From AP-15 sp963750195 (GTDB lineage Bacteria > Pseudomonadota > Alphaproteobacteria > ATCC43930 > CGMCC-115725): a stretch of 64,000 nucleotides of DNA. Location: contig CAVVPS010000016.1 in the NCBI GenBank assembly GCA_963750195.1, forward strand, positions 744,001-808,000, given 5' to 3'. The notes under the pieces are model-generated. The model was given only the letters and a program-made list of their open reading frames with translations, did not search any database and was not told the DNA's origin. The position numbers and the translations under genes are program-made. Below are positions 1-9,540 of the stretch, piece by piece; position 1 is the stretch's first letter; the number at the start of each line of letters is the position of its first letter.

Positions 1-1663
1 CCGCCTCATCCTTGGCCGTGGTGCGGATGTTGGTCAGCTGTTTACCCTTGGCAGGGTTGACGTCGAGGTCGTTGCCGCGGGTGTGGGCGCCGATGATCAT
101 CCCCTCATAGATCTGCGCCCCTGGGTCGATGAACATCGGCCCGCGCTCTTCGAGGTTCCACAGCGCATAGGCGATCGCGACCCCGTTGGCGGTCGATACC
201 AGGACGCCGTTGCGCCTGCCCTCAATCGGTCCCTTGTGTGGCGCGTAGCCGTGGAACAGCCGGCTCATCACCCCAGTGCCGCGAGTATCTGTCAGAAACT
301 CGCCCTGATAGCCGATAAGCCCACGGGTCGGCCCGAAAAAACTAAGCCGCAATTTGCCCCCGCCCGAAGGCCGCATCTCCTGCATCTCCGCCTTGCGGCG
401 GCTCATCTTGTCGACGACGATGCCGGCAAACTCCTCGTCGACATCGACCACGACCTCCTCGATCGGCTCCAGCCGTTGGCGCGTCGCCGGGTCGGTCTTG
501 AACAAGACCCTCGGGCGCGAGATCGACATTTCGTAGCCCTCACGCCGCATCGTCTCGATCAGGACGCCGAGCTGCAATTCGCCGCGACCGGCGACCTCGA
601 ACGCATCCTTCTGCGAACTCTGAGTGACTTGGATCGCGACATTGCCCTCCGCCTCGCGAAACAGGCGCTCGCCGATCATCCGCGAGGTGACCTTCGTCCC
701 CTCGCGCCCGGCAAGCGGGCTGTCGTTTACCGAAAAGGTCATCGCCAGGGTCGGCGGGTCGATCGGATCCGCGGGAAGCGGCGTCACGACCTCTGGGGCG
801 CAGATCGTGTCGGCGACGGTGGTCTGCGTCAGTCCGGCGACGGCGATGATGTCGCCGGCTTGGGCCTCCTCGATAGGGCGCCGGTCGAGGCCGCGAAACG
901 CCTGCAATTTGGTCAGTCGCGCCTGCTCGATGATACGACCGTCGCGGGCCAGCGACTTGACCGGCATGTTGAGCCGCGCCACGCCCGAATGGATAAGCCC
1001 GGTCAGCACGCGCCCGAGATAGGGGTCGTAGTCCAAGGTCGTTGCCAGCATCGAAAATGGCGCGTCGGGATCGGCCTTGGGCGCCGGCACATGGGTCAGG
1101 ATCAGCTCGAATAACGGCGCCAGATCGCGGCGCGGGGCGTCAAGATCGGTCACCGCCCATCCATTGCGGCCGGAGGCGAAAACCGTCGGGAAATCAAGCT
1201 GCGCCTCGCTCGCGTCGAGCGCCGCGAACAGGTCGAAGATCTCGTTGTGGACCACACTGGCGCGCGCGTCGGGCCGGTCGACCTTGTTGATTACGACGAT
1301 CGGGCGCAGGCCTTGGCGCAAGGCCTTGCCGAGCACGAACTTGGTCTGCGGCATCGGCCCCTCGGCGGCGTCGACCAATACCAGGACGCCGTCGACCATG
1401 CTGAGGATGCGCTCGACCTCGCCGCCGAAATCGGCATGGCCCGGGGTGTCGACGATGTTGATGCGCACGTCGCGCCATAGGACCGAGGTGCATTTCGCCA
1501 GGATCGTGATGCCGCGTTCGCGCTCGAGCTCGTTCGAGTCGAGCGCCCGCTCGGCGACCTGCTGATTGGCGCGAAAGGCGCCTGATTGGCGCAGCATCGC
1601 GTCGACCAGGGTGGTCTTGCCATGGTCGACATGAGCGATGATGGCGATGTTGCGGATATCCAT
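1..1663 (-). CDS. typA: GTPase TypA/BipA, ribosome-associated (3' end beyond window)
   Basis: Translation GTPase of the EF-G superfamily that binds the ribosome and helps 50S assembly and stress or cold adaptation. Reading the minus strand from the ATG at 1663 gives an unbroken frame of about 554 codons that leaves the window at position 1, so some 50 C-terminal residues are missing. Visible: the G1 P-loop AHVDHGKTT near residues 10-18, switch I ERERGITI, G3 DTPGHADFGGEVERI, and G4 NKVD. Near the cut edge the conserved C-terminal block GLIGYQGEF and the stretch GNDLDVNPAKGKQLTN identify BipA/TypA rather than LepA or EF-G. The next gene upstream, a PfkB kinase, is on the same strand about 50 bp away. 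Confidence 0.96.
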   Translation of the reverse strand, partial: MDIRNIAIIAHVDHGKTTLVDAMLRQSGAFRANQQVAERALDSNELERERGITILAKCTSVLWRDVRINIVDTPGHADFGGEVERILSMVDGVLVLVDAAEGPMPQTKFVLGKALRQGLRPIVVINKVDRPDARASVVHNEIFDLFAALDASEAQLDFPTVFASGRNGWAVTDLDAPRRDLAPLFELILTHVPAPKADPDAPFSMLATTLDYDPYLGRVLTGLIHSGVARLNMPVKSLARDGRIIEQARLTKLQAFRGLDRRPIEEAQAGDIIAVAGLTQTTVADTICAPEVVTPLPADPIDPPTLAMTFSVNDSPLAGREGTKVTSRMIGERLFREAEGNVAIQVTQSSQKDAFEVAGRGELQLGVLIETMRREGYEMSISRPRVLFKTDPATRQRLEPIEEVVVDVDEEFAGIVVDKMSRRKAEMQEMRPSGGGKLRLSFFGPTRGLIGYQGEFLTDTRGTGVMSRLFHGYAPHKGPIEGRRNGVLVSTANGVAIAYALWNLEERGPMFIDPGAQIYEGMIIGAHTRGNDLDVNPAKGKQLTNIRTTAKDEA

Positions 1664-1713
1664 GCGGAAACCTGCCGGCTCCCCGGCCGGCGGCCAAGGC
1701 AATGGGATGAGGC

Positions 1714-2709
1714 TCAGACCAAGCCGGCCTCAGCAACGAGACGCGACAGAGCGGTCTCGGGACGGGCGCCGACATGGCTGATAATTTCGGCAGCGCACAA
1801 GCTGCCGATCCTGCCGCAGGTGGGGAGCGGCAGACCGTGGGTCAAGCCATAGAGAAAACCGCTGGCGTAGAGATCGCCCGCTCCGGTGGTGTCGACGACC
1901 CGTGCGACCGGCGCCGCCGCGGCCCGATGCTCCTCGCTGTTGGCCAAGATGACACTGCCGGCGGCGCTGCGGGTCAGGGCCGCGATCGTGACATGACCAC
2001 GCACCGCCGCGGCCGCCGCGGCAAAGTCATTGGTCTCGTAAAGCGAGCAGATCTCGATCTCGTTGGCGAACAGTATGTCGACATGACCGTCGACGAGATC
2101 GCGAAACGCCGCGCGATGGCGCTCGACGCAAAACGGGTCCGACAGTGACAGTGCGACCTGATGCCCGGCGGCATGGGCGACCGAGGCGGCCTTGCGAAAC
2201 GCTTGCTGGGCCAGCGGCGGATCGAACAGATAGCCTTCGAGATAGGTCACCTGAGCCGCGCCGAGGATGTCGGCGTCGATGTCGTCGGGCCCGAGCGCCA
2301 CGCAGGCGCCCAAATAGGTGTTCAACGTGCGTTGCCCGTCCGACGTGACCAGAATCAAGCAGCGCGCGGTGCCGGGGCCGCTGGTCGCCGCGGGCGTGTC
2401 GAAACGCACCCCCTGCGCGGTCAGATCGTGGCGGAACACCTCGCCCAACAGATCGTCGCGCACCTTGCCGATATAGGCGCCGTTGCCGCCGAGCGAGGCG
2501 ATCCCGGCCATTGTGTTGCCGGCCGACCCGCCCGAGGCCTCGATCGCCGGCCCCATCATCTGATAAAGAGCATCGGCGCGCTCGGCATCAATCAGCGCCA
2601 TCGTTCCCTTGACCAGCGCCTCTTTCTCCAGAAACGCTTCATCGGCACGCGCGATCACATCGACAATCGCATTGCCAATACCGACAACATCAATATCAGC
2701 TTGCGCCAT
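1714..2709 (-). CDS. PfkB-family carbohydrate/adenosine kinase
   Basis: Ribokinase-fold sugar or nucleoside kinase of 331 aa, typical family length. The N-terminal strand is IDVVGIGNAIVDVIA. The substrate-binding glycines are in ASGGSAGNTMAGIASLGG (about residues 58-75). The C-terminal PfkB signature DTTGAGDLYASGFLYGL carries the catalytic Asp and anion hole. Alphaproteobacterial proteins of this type next to housekeeping genes are usually annotated adenosine kinase; the actual substrate cannot be read from sequence. It lies just upstream of typA on the same strand and could share its transcript. The reading frame is clean. Confidence 0.9.
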   Translation of the reverse strand: MAQADIDVVGIGNAIVDVIARADEAFLEKEALVKGTMALIDAERADALYQMMGPAIEASGGSAGNTMAGIASLGGNGAYIGKVRDDLLGEVFRHDLTAQGVRFDTPAATSGPGTARCLILVTSDGQRTLNTYLGACVALGPDDIDADILGAAQVTYLEGYLFDPPLAQQAFRKAASVAHAAGHQVALSLSDPFCVERHRAAFRDLVDGHVDILFANEIEICSLYETNDFAAAAAAVRGHVTIAALTRSAAGSVILANSEEHRAAAAPVARVVDTTGAGDLYASGFLYGLTHGLPLPTCGRIGSLCAAEIISHVGARPETALSRLVAEAGLV

Positions 2710-2841
2710 TTGCGGATGAATTACCTGAGCGAGGAGTTGCGGGCTGCGGAGTATAGGGGCGATTCGTTGGCCGGCAAGCGCCGGCGGCCGCCCCCTTGTT
2801 GGCGTTATTGCTCTCGGCTATTCACACTTCGCGCACGGGTT

Positions 2842-4074
2842 TTACCGCAGCAGGTGACGCGGCGAGACCCTATTTCGCGGCCTCGCGGGCGGGCTCGGGG
2901 TAGGGGTTGCGGCGGGCAGACGCGGCACGACCTCATTGGCCATCAGGCGGATGCCTTTTTCGGCTTCCTGATGGTCGAGAAAGCCCGAGCGTCCGATAAA
3001 GATGAAATTGGCGAACCCGCCGACCTTGTCGTAGATGTCCATGATCTGCTTGTAGACCGTGTCGGGGTTGCCGGCGCACAGGATGCCGCGAGCGATCGCC
3101 TGCTCGGCGGTGATGCCGATCAGGCTTTGGCCCGGACGCATATTGGCTTGGCTCCCTGGCCGCGGCTCGCTGCGGTAATTCTGTGCCGCGAACTCGGGAG
3201 GCGTGCGTCCCGGCAGGAATTTCGACATCTGCGGCGACTGCTTGAGGCTGGTGTTCAGGAACCACAGCAATTTGCTGCCGACCCGGATGCCCTCCTCGTC
3301 GGTGTCGCCGACATAGGCGAGTGCCGCATAGGCGAACCGGTCGGTGCCTGGCGCCGGCAGTCCGGCCTCGCTGCGCGCGGCGCGATAGGCGTCGAAGGCG
3401 CGCTTGCTGGCCTCGGGGCCGCGCAAGACCAGCGCGTTGACCATGCCGCGCCGGCCGAGTTCGGCCGAGGTCTCAGGATCGCCGGTCGCAGCCCACATCG
3501 GCGGGTGCGGGCGCTGGTAGACCGGCGGCCAGATGTTGACGTGGCGGTGGGTGAAATGCTTGCCCTCCCAGCTGAACGGGCCGTCATGCGAGGTCAGGGT
3601 CTTTTGAATGAGGTCGATCGCCTCCCAGAAGCGGTCCACGTAGCCCACCGGGTTGGCGTTGCCGGAGACCATCTCGCTGTCGCCCGATTTGACGAAGCCG
3701 ATGTCGAGCCGGCCACGCGAGATCACGTCGGCGGTCGCATATTCCTCGGCGATGCGCACCGGGTCGGGGCGGATCGTGATCAGGGTGCCGAGGCTGAGGA
3801 TGCGGACCTTCCTGGTCTGCCGGGCGAGTATGCCGAGGATCATCGGGCTCGCACCGTAGAGGCTGTTGATGCCGGAATGATGCTCGATCGAAACCACGTT
3901 GACGCCGAGATCGTCGCACAAGAGATGCTCGTCGAGGCATTCCTCGAACAAATCTGCACTGATCTTCGGATCGCAGTATCTGTTGGGCAGGCTCGCACGC
4001 ACCGAGGGCGCCGCATCGAGAACCTCCTGCGGCACAAAGGGATAGACGTTCTCGCAGTGATACCAGGCTCGCAT
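2842..4074 (-). CDS. LLM-class flavin-dependent oxidoreductase
   Basis: Bacterial-luciferase-like (beta/alpha)8 monooxygenase or oxidoreductase of 410 aa, using FMNH2 or F420H2; substrate unknown. The luciferase-family features are the EHH motif near residue 64 (VVSIEHHSG), the strand ILSLGTLITIRPDPVRIAEE, the RGRLDIGFVKSGDSEM segment and the substrate-side WPPVYQRPHPPMW. The proline-rich tail after the fold (about residues 385-410) is low complexity and probably disordered. It starts 13 bp after the stop of the alpha/beta hydrolase at 4088-4876, so the two are one transcription unit. A monooxygenase-hydrolase pair suggests degradation of an organic substrate, which is an inference. Confidence 0.88.
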   Translation of the reverse strand: MRAWYHCENVYPFVPQEVLDAAPSVRASLPNRYCDPKISADLFEECLDEHLLCDDLGVNVVSIEHHSGINSLYGASPMILGILARQTRKVRILSLGTLITIRPDPVRIAEEYATADVISRGRLDIGFVKSGDSEMVSGNANPVGYVDRFWEAIDLIQKTLTSHDGPFSWEGKHFTHRHVNIWPPVYQRPHPPMWAATGDPETSAELGRRGMVNALVLRGPEASKRAFDAYRAARSEAGLPAPGTDRFAYAALAYVGDTDEEGIRVGSKLLWFLNTSLKQSPQMSKFLPGRTPPEFAAQNYRSEPRPGSQANMRPGQSLIGITAEQAIARGILCAGNPDTVYKQIMDIYDKVGGFANFIFIGRSGFLDHQEAEKGIRLMANEVVPRLPAATPTPSPPARPRNRVSPRHLLR

Positions 4075-4087
4075 CTTTTGGGTCCGA

Positions 4088-4876
4088 TTATTGCTCGAGG
4101 AAGCGGGCGACCCGTTCGACGAACGCCGCGGGCTGTTCGATCTCGGGATGGTGGCCGGCGCGCTCGATCAGCTCGAAGCGGGAGCCGGGGATCATTCCGG
4201 CATAGGCACGGCCGTAATCGGGGCTGACCACTCCGTCGCTCGCCCCCCACAACAGCAGGGTCGGCGCATTGATCCGGCCGAGCCAACGCGGCAAGTGCGG
4301 GTTGTACATATAGGGGTGCCAGGCATAGAGACAGAGCGCCTCGCGGTTGCGCGCGCGGACAACCAGAGCCTCATCCGACATCGCGTTGAAGTCGGGCGCG
4401 AAAGTGTCGGGGTCGTGCCAGCTGCGCCGGCGAACCTCGTCGGGCGATTTGTTGAAGATGTCGAGTATGTCCGGGGTCTCGCGGTCGCTGATCTTGATGC
4501 CGACCGGATCGACAAGAACAAGCTTGTCAATCCGATGGCTGCATGCCGCAGCGATTTCGGCCGCGAGCCAGCCGCCAAATGAAAAGCCGATCAGGCTCAC
4601 CTTGTCGCCCGGCAGCGCGTCGAGAACGGTAAGGTAGAGATGGACGAGATCATAGACCGTGTCGAAATCCCGCGGTCGAGGCGAATGGCCGAACCCGGGC
4701 GAGGAGGGCGCGACGATCTCGATGTGGCGGCCGAGCAGGTCGAGAAAGGATGCCTGGGCGTCGATGGTGTCGAAGCCGTGCAGCAACAGCGCCGTCCGCC
4801 CCGCCCCGCGGCGCAGCACTTCGAGCTCGATCCCTTGCACCGTCAGCCGATCCGCGGCCGATCTCCCGCTCGCCAT
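4088..4876 (-). CDS. alpha/beta-fold hydrolase
   Basis: Serine hydrolase of 262 aa, similar in layout to meta-cleavage-product hydrolases. The oxyanion strand is LLLHGFDTID. The nucleophile elbow is GFSFGG, the acid lies in LLLWGASDGVVSPDY, and the histidine in ERAGHHPEIEQP. A 286-aa reading with an upstream ATG at 4948 is possible, but the ATG at 4876 is preceded by AAGGAAGG at good spacing and starts close to the fold, so I prefer it. It is the first gene of a two-gene unit with the LLM oxidoreductase at 2842-4074. Confidence 0.87.
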   Translation of the reverse strand: MASGRSAADRLTVQGIELEVLRRGAGRTALLLHGFDTIDAQASFLDLLGRHIEIVAPSSPGFGHSPRPRDFDTVYDLVHLYLTVLDALPGDKVSLIGFSFGGWLAAEIAAACSHRIDKLVLVDPVGIKISDRETPDILDIFNKSPDEVRRRSWHDPDTFAPDFNAMSDEALVVRARNREALCLYAWHPYMYNPHLPRWLGRINAPTLLLWGASDGVVSPDYGRAYAGMIPGSRFELIERAGHHPEIEQPAAFVERVARFLEQ

Positions 4877-5182
4877 CGCATTCCTTCCTTGCGCCCGAGC
4901 CCTTTGGCGCGCGGTATATAGCCTCGATCGCGCCCAGGTGGGAACCAATGTTAGGTGCGGCGAACCCGCAGATTTCCGTCGCGGCCGCGATTACCGCAAG
5001 GCGGCTTACGGTGGCGCCCAGCGTCATCGATGAGGAGCGCCCCTGGAACGCTGCCTGCGGAAGACTACATTTGCGGCGACCGGATAGCGGCTCTGCCACG
5101 CGCTACGGCGGCAGCGGCGCAGGATCATCCGGAACCGATTTCCCGACCCGTCGATGACGGGTCGTTTGCCGCGAAGGCTCCG
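4877..5182. other. divergent intergenic region between hydrolase and S41 protease
   Basis: About 300 bp between two divergent genes. The rightward reading frame of the S41 protease is open back to 4955, but that extension is arginine- and proline-rich, has no family similarity and would bury the lipoprotein signal. I therefore treat it as non-coding. Promoters for both neighbours must lie here; I see no convincing -35/-10 pair or operator. Confidence 0.5.
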
Positions 5183-6544
5183 ATGATTGCGACCTCACGC
5201 CTGCACCGTTCGGCCGTCAGGGCCACTGCCGCCGCCCTGATGGCGCTCACCCTTTACGGCTGCGACAGCGCCGGAGCCGGCACCGCCGCCGCATCCCGCG
5301 ATCCCGCCGATTTCAGCCTGCTGCAACAAGTCGCTCGACAAGTCCAGAAAAGCTATGTCGAGCCGGTGACCAGCGACGAGCTGACCGAAGATGCCCTAAA
5401 AGGCATGCTGACCCGGCTCGACCCGCATTCCGATTACATGGACCAGGACCAATACCAGCAGATGTCCGCGGTCACGCGCGGCGAGTTCGGCGGCATCGGC
5501 ATCGAGCTGACATTAGAAGGAAAGGTGCCCGAAGTCATCGCGCCGATCGACGGCACCCCGGCCGCGAATGCCGGGATCGAACCCGGTGACCGCATTGTCA
5601 AGATCGACGGGCAGCCCACGACCGGCATGGATGTCGAGGCGATCGTTAAGCGGCTGCGCGGCTCTGCAGGCTCTAAGGTGACGCTTCAGATCGCGCGTAG
5701 CGACCGGCCGCCCTTCGATCTGACTTTGACCCGGAACATCATCCACGTCGTTTCGGTCAAGTCGGCGCTCAAGTCGGACAGGATCGGCTATGTCCGCATC
5801 ACCACCTTCTCCGAAAACACGGCAGCCGAATTGGCCGATGCCATCGCCCGGCTCAAGCAGCAGGCGCAGGGCCGGCTGAACGGCCTTGTCGTCGACCTGC
5901 GTAACGATCCCGGCGGCCTGCTCGACGCCTCGGTCGATGTGACAGGCGAGTTTATCGACGGCGGCGTCGTGGTCACGACCAAGGGCCGCAACAGCGATGA
6001 TGACCGCGTTTACCGCGCGCCGGTCGCCGGCGACGTGATCCAGGGGGTCCCGATCGTCGTGCTGATCAACAGCGCGACGGCTTCCGCCGCGGAAATCGTC
6101 GCCGGAGCGCTGCAGGACGATCACCGCGCGACAATCATGGGCACCCGCAGTTTCGGCAAGGGCTCAGTGCAGACGATCATCCCGCTCGACGGGGGACACG
6201 GCGCCTTGCGCTTGACGACGGCGCTCTACTACACGCCATCCGGCCGCTCGATCCAGGGCCAGGGGATCAACCCAGATGTCGTCGTCAGCCTGCCAAAGAG
6301 CGAGCAGGTGGCCAACGCCGTCCTCAGCCATGAAAGCGATCTCTACCGGGCGCTGAAGAATGGCGGCTCGCTCAACCCCGCTGCTGCCGGGGAACCGGCC
6401 GCCACTTCCCAGAGCGGTCCCGAGACGACCGAGCATCCGATCAAGCCGTTGATCATCGGCACCGCCAAGGACGCCCAGCTCGAAGCGGCGGTGGACTATC
6501 TGCAGCGGGCCGTGCGCCGCGACGCCGGCGCCCACCCCGGCTGA
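5183..6544 (+). CDS. ctpA: S41-family C-terminal processing protease, predicted lipoprotein
   Basis: Serine protease of 453 aa that would cleave periplasmic proteins near their C-termini. From the ATG at 5183 the protein begins with a basic and hydrophobic segment ending in a lipobox-like LTLYGC, so it is probably anchored to a membrane. A PDZ domain follows (GEFGGIGIELTLEGKVPEVI to about residue 180). The S41 core contains the GGLLDASVDV strand, the catalytic serine region NSATASAAEIVAGALQDD and the lysine loop GTRSFGKGSVQTI. The C-terminal 90 residues are a less conserved extension. A frame open upstream to 4955 is rejected because it would place the signal internally. A second, more divergent paralogue lies at 30616-32269. 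Confidence 0.93.
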   Translation: MIATSRLHRSAVRATAAALMALTLYGCDSAGAGTAAASRDPADFSLLQQVARQVQKSYVEPVTSDELTEDALKGMLTRLDPHSDYMDQDQYQQMSAVTRGEFGGIGIELTLEGKVPEVIAPIDGTPAANAGIEPGDRIVKIDGQPTTGMDVEAIVKRLRGSAGSKVTLQIARSDRPPFDLTLTRNIIHVVSVKSALKSDRIGYVRITTFSENTAAELADAIARLKQQAQGRLNGLVVDLRNDPGGLLDASVDVTGEFIDGGVVVTTKGRNSDDDRVYRAPVAGDVIQGVPIVVLINSATASAAEIVAGALQDDHRATIMGTRSFGKGSVQTIIPLDGGHGALRLTTALYYTPSGRSIQGQGINPDVVVSLPKSEQVANAVLSHESDLYRALKNGGSLNPAAAGEPAATSQSGPETTEHPIKPLIIGTAKDAQLEAAVDYLQRAVRRDAGAHPG

Positions 6545-6577
6545 TCATACCAACCCAACTCGTCAACAAGTTCCTGC

Positions 6578-6595
6578 CCCGCGCGGCAGCGCGGG
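6578..6595. terminator. hairpin between convergent ctpA and amidase
   Basis: A perfect 7-bp inverted repeat CCCGCGC - GGCA - GCGCGGG lies in the 81-bp gap between two convergent genes. The position suits a bidirectional terminator, but neither strand shows a clear T-tract after the stem, so the call is weak. Confidence 0.35.
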
Positions 6596-6625
6596 AAGAC
6601 GCGGGACGAGGAAAGTCCGATTGCA

Positions 6626-7855
6626 TCACCTCCCGGCGCGCAGGATGCGCGCTGCGGCGTCGGCGAAGATTTGGGCGCCGAGGACGATGTCCTCTTCCTT
6701 GGTGTCTTCTGACCAGTGATGGCTGATGCCGCCAAGGCTGGGGATGAACATCATCCCGGCGAGCATGCGTTCGGACAGGATCGCAGCGTCATGGCCGGCC
6801 GCACTCGGCATGCGCATGTGCATGCCCGGCGCATGGTCCTCGGCCGCCGCCTCGATCAGCGCCTGAAAGCCCTTATCCATCGGCCGCGGCTCGGTCCGCC
6901 CGATCGGTTCGAGCGCGCACTGGCAGGGCCCGGCGCGGTCGGCTTCGTCTACAAGCTCGCGCAATTCTTTCTCGAACAGGTCGAGGCGCTGGGGGTCGGT
7001 ATCGCGAAACTGAACCTGCATTTCGGCATGGCCCGGGACGACCGAGGGCGCATTCGGCTCCAGCAACATGCGGCCGATTGTCCACACCGTGCGCGGGCCG
7101 GCGATCTCGGGGAAACGGTCGTGGATGCGCGTGGCCAGCCGCACCATCGCCACCCCGGCATCCTTGCGTCGGATCATGCGCGTCGTGCCGGCATGGTTCT
7201 GCTCGCCGATCAAGGAGAGTCGGAAATTACGGATGCCCACGATCGCCTCCACGACACCGATACGCAGCCCCCTCGTGTCGAGTGTGTCGCCCTGCTCGAT
7301 GTGCGCTTCGAGATAGCCGATATGGCGGCCGGGTTCGAAATGTTCGCGCGGCCAGCCCGCGAACCCGGCCCGCGCCAGCGCCTCGCGCAGTGGCGTCCCG
7401 TCGTCGCGGCCTCGCGCCTGGTCGATCTCGTCCTCGCCGAGCGCGCCGATGAACGAGCGGCTGCCGAGATAGCCGCCGTAATGGCCTTCCTCGTCGGCCC
7501 AGGCGGCGACCTCGATCCCGAGCCCGGCGCAATCCGGGTCGGCGGCGACGGCTCGGGCCAGTTCCAGCCCGTAAATCACCCCCAAGGCGCCATCGAGCCA
7601 GCCGCCATAGGGCTGGGTCTCGCTGTGCGAACCGACCAGCAGGCGCCGCCGCGCCCGTGGATTGCGGCCGATCACATTGCCGATGCCGTCGATCACCGGC
7701 TCGAGCCCGGCCTCGCGCAGCTTCCCGGCGAGCCAATGGCGCAACTCGACATCGACCGGCGAATAAGTCGGGCGATGGACACCAGTTTTATAGCGGCCGA
7801 ATTCAGCAAGCCGATGGAGGTCGGCGACGACGCGCTGTCCGTCGATGGCCGGCAT
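6626..7855 (-). CDS. Zn-dependent M20-family amidase (carbamoylase / allantoate amidohydrolase type)
   Basis: Hydantoinase/carbamoylase-family amidohydrolase of 409 aa that would hydrolyse an N-carbamoyl or ureido compound, with two metal ions. Metal-ligand motifs in order: VGSHSETQPYGGWLDGALG (His and Asp, about residues 75-90), DEEGHYGGYLGSRSF (Glu pair, about 128), HIEQG, and near the C-terminus AAGHDAA and GISHHWSEDT. The middle insertion is the usual dimerisation lid. It is divergent from the M81 peptidase gene at 8012; both belong to families common in nitrogen-compound catabolism. The specific substrate is not inferable. Confidence 0.9.
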   Translation of the reverse strand: MPAIDGQRVVADLHRLAEFGRYKTGVHRPTYSPVDVELRHWLAGKLREAGLEPVIDGIGNVIGRNPRARRRLLVGSHSETQPYGGWLDGALGVIYGLELARAVAADPDCAGLGIEVAAWADEEGHYGGYLGSRSFIGALGEDEIDQARGRDDGTPLREALARAGFAGWPREHFEPGRHIGYLEAHIEQGDTLDTRGLRIGVVEAIVGIRNFRLSLIGEQNHAGTTRMIRRKDAGVAMVRLATRIHDRFPEIAGPRTVWTIGRMLLEPNAPSVVPGHAEMQVQFRDTDPQRLDLFEKELRELVDEADRAGPCQCALEPIGRTEPRPMDKGFQALIEAAAEDHAPGMHMRMPSAAGHDAAILSERMLAGMMFIPSLGGISHHWSEDTKEEDIVLGAQIFADAAARILRAGR

Positions 7856-7968
7856 ATTGTTTTGCCTTCACCCGTGGCGACCGGCCGAAGACTAGCCTAG
7901 GATCGCGACAGACGGAAACCACTCCCGGTGCCCGGCATGCCCGATCCACCTTCACCCGCTTCACCCCC

Positions 7969-8004
7969 GCCCTACCCTCTCCCGCGAACGGGGAAGGGTA
8001 GGGG
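7969..8004. repeat. GC-rich palindromic repeat element (CCCTACCC...GGGTAGGG)
   Basis: Imperfect palindrome with arms CCCTACCC and GGGTAGGG around a C-rich/G-rich centre. It resembles the small dispersed palindromes seen between genes in many proteobacteria. It is translatable into the N-terminus of the following M81 gene but yields only proline-rich low-complexity sequence. A related element lies at 49204-49234. Confidence 0.55.
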
Positions 8005-8011
8005 CCCTCGC

Positions 8012-9514
8012 GTGGCGCTGCTCGGCTTTTCGATCGAGTGCAACAAATTCGCGCCGGTCGCGACCAAGGCACATTTCACCGCGCGGACCTATCTCGAAGG
8101 CGATGCGATCGTCGCCGAGGCGCGCGCGCCAGCGCCGGTCATGCTGTCCGAAACGCCGGGTTTCGTCGCGGCAATGGATGCCTCGGGCCCGTGGACGCCG
8201 GTCGGCATCGCTCTGGCGATGACCGAGCCCAACGGGCCGGTCGAGCATCGGTTTTTCGCCGAGCTGCTCGACACGATCGATCGCCGGCTGAGGGCGGCAT
8301 TGCCGGTCGACGCCGTCTATATTTGCTCGCACGGCGCAGCGCTGACGACGGAGGAAGACGATCCCGACGGGGAGCTGTTCGAGAAGGTGCGCGAGATCGT
8401 CGGACCCGACGTACCGATCGCCGCGACGTTGGACCTGCACGCCAATGTTTCCGAACGCATGGTGCGGTCGATCGACGCCTTTATCGGCTATCGCACCAAC
8501 CCGCATCTCGACATGCGCGAGCGCGGCGCCGAGGCGGCCGCGGCGATCCTCGAAATGCTGGCCGGGCTCCGCCCGCATGCGGCCTTCATCCGCCTGCCGA
8601 TCGTGCCGCCGACTGTGACGTTGCTGACCGCCGCCGGACCCTACGCCGAGATGATTGAACTCGGCCAGCGGCGCATGAACCCGGAGATCTTGAACGTGTC
8701 GGTCATGGGCGGCTTTGCCTTTGCCGATGCCGCCACATGCGGGCTGAGCGTGGTCGTGACCGCGCGGCACGACGAGCGCGCCGCCGAGACACTTGCCCGC
8801 GAAATCGCCGCACTCGGATGGGCCAACCGGGCGCGCTTTTATCCCCATCTCACCTCGCTCGACGAAGCGGTGACGAGGGCCCTCGCAGTCGGGCGCGATC
8901 CCTCGCTGCCGGCGCTGGCCTTTGCCGATGTCGCCGACAATCCGGGCGGCGGCGGGCGCGGCAACACGGTCTTTCTGCTGCGCGCGCTTTACGAGGCCGG
9001 GGTCCGCGATGCGCTGCTCGGCGTGTTTTATGATCCGCCGCTCGCTGCCGAAGCGCACCACTACGGGCGGCATTACCAGTTCGACGCGCGTTTCAATCGA
9101 GAGGAATCCACCAAATTCTCGGAGCCCTGGTCGGCTCCGGCTCGGGTCATGTCGCTGACCGACGGCGATTGCGTCGGCCGGCGCGGCATCTATGGCGGCA
9201 TGCGGCTCGAACTCGGACCGTGCGTGGCGTTGCAGGTCGGCGGCGTCACGGTCGTCGTCATCTCGCACCGGGTGCAGTGCGCCGACCCGATTTTCTTCGA
9301 GATGATGGGGCTCGACATCGGCCGGGCGCGTTCGGTCGTGGTCAAGTCGCGTGGCCATTTCCGCGGCGGCTTCGACGAGTTCTTCGGCCCCGATCAGATC
9401 ATCGAGGTCGACCTGCCCGGCCTGACCTCTCCGGTCCTGAGCCGGTTCGACTGGAAGCGGCTGCCACGCCCGGTCATCCCGCTCGACGACAACGTCGAGT
9501 GGCGCGCCCCTTAA
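8012..9514 (+). CDS. M81-family metallopeptidase (microcystinase MlrC-like)
   Basis: Metal-dependent hydrolase of about 500 aa, family of MlrC (linearised microcystin degradation); most members have unknown substrates. Seen: start of fold VALLGFSIECNKF, metal-site segment LDLHANVSERMV, IGYRTNPHLDMRERG, and DVADNPGGGGRGNT in the C-terminal half. The frame is open back to an ATG at 7928, but those 28 residues are proline-rich and come from a palindromic repeat. Family members begin within a few residues of the LLGFS strand, so GTG at 8012 is my choice. It is followed 26 bp later by a carboxymuconolactone-decarboxylase-like gene, probably co-transcribed. Confidence 0.9.
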   Translation: MALLGFSIECNKFAPVATKAHFTARTYLEGDAIVAEARAPAPVMLSETPGFVAAMDASGPWTPVGIALAMTEPNGPVEHRFFAELLDTIDRRLRAALPVDAVYICSHGAALTTEEDDPDGELFEKVREIVGPDVPIAATLDLHANVSERMVRSIDAFIGYRTNPHLDMRERGAEAAAAILEMLAGLRPHAAFIRLPIVPPTVTLLTAAGPYAEMIELGQRRMNPEILNVSVMGGFAFADAATCGLSVVVTARHDERAAETLAREIAALGWANRARFYPHLTSLDEAVTRALAVGRDPSLPALAFADVADNPGGGGRGNTVFLLRALYEAGVRDALLGVFYDPPLAAEAHHYGRHYQFDARFNREESTKFSEPWSAPARVMSLTDGDCVGRRGIYGGMRLELGPCVALQVGGVTVVVISHRVQCADPIFFEMMGLDIGRARSVVVKSRGHFRGGFDEFFGPDQIIEVDLPGLTSPVLSRFDWKRLPRPVIPLDDNVEWRAP

Positions 9515-9540
9515 GTCACGTCCAACAAAGGAGAAAACAC

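Noticed and set aside
2161..4227. 688-aa plus-strand reading frame antisense to the PfkB and LLM genes
   Set aside because: It has arginine- and aspartate-rich composition typical of a GC-rich shadow frame, and the opposite strand encodes two clear proteins.
7961..9358. 465-aa minus-strand frame antisense to the M81 peptidase
   Set aside because: No recognisable domain; complement of a well-supported family gene with all its metal-site motifs.
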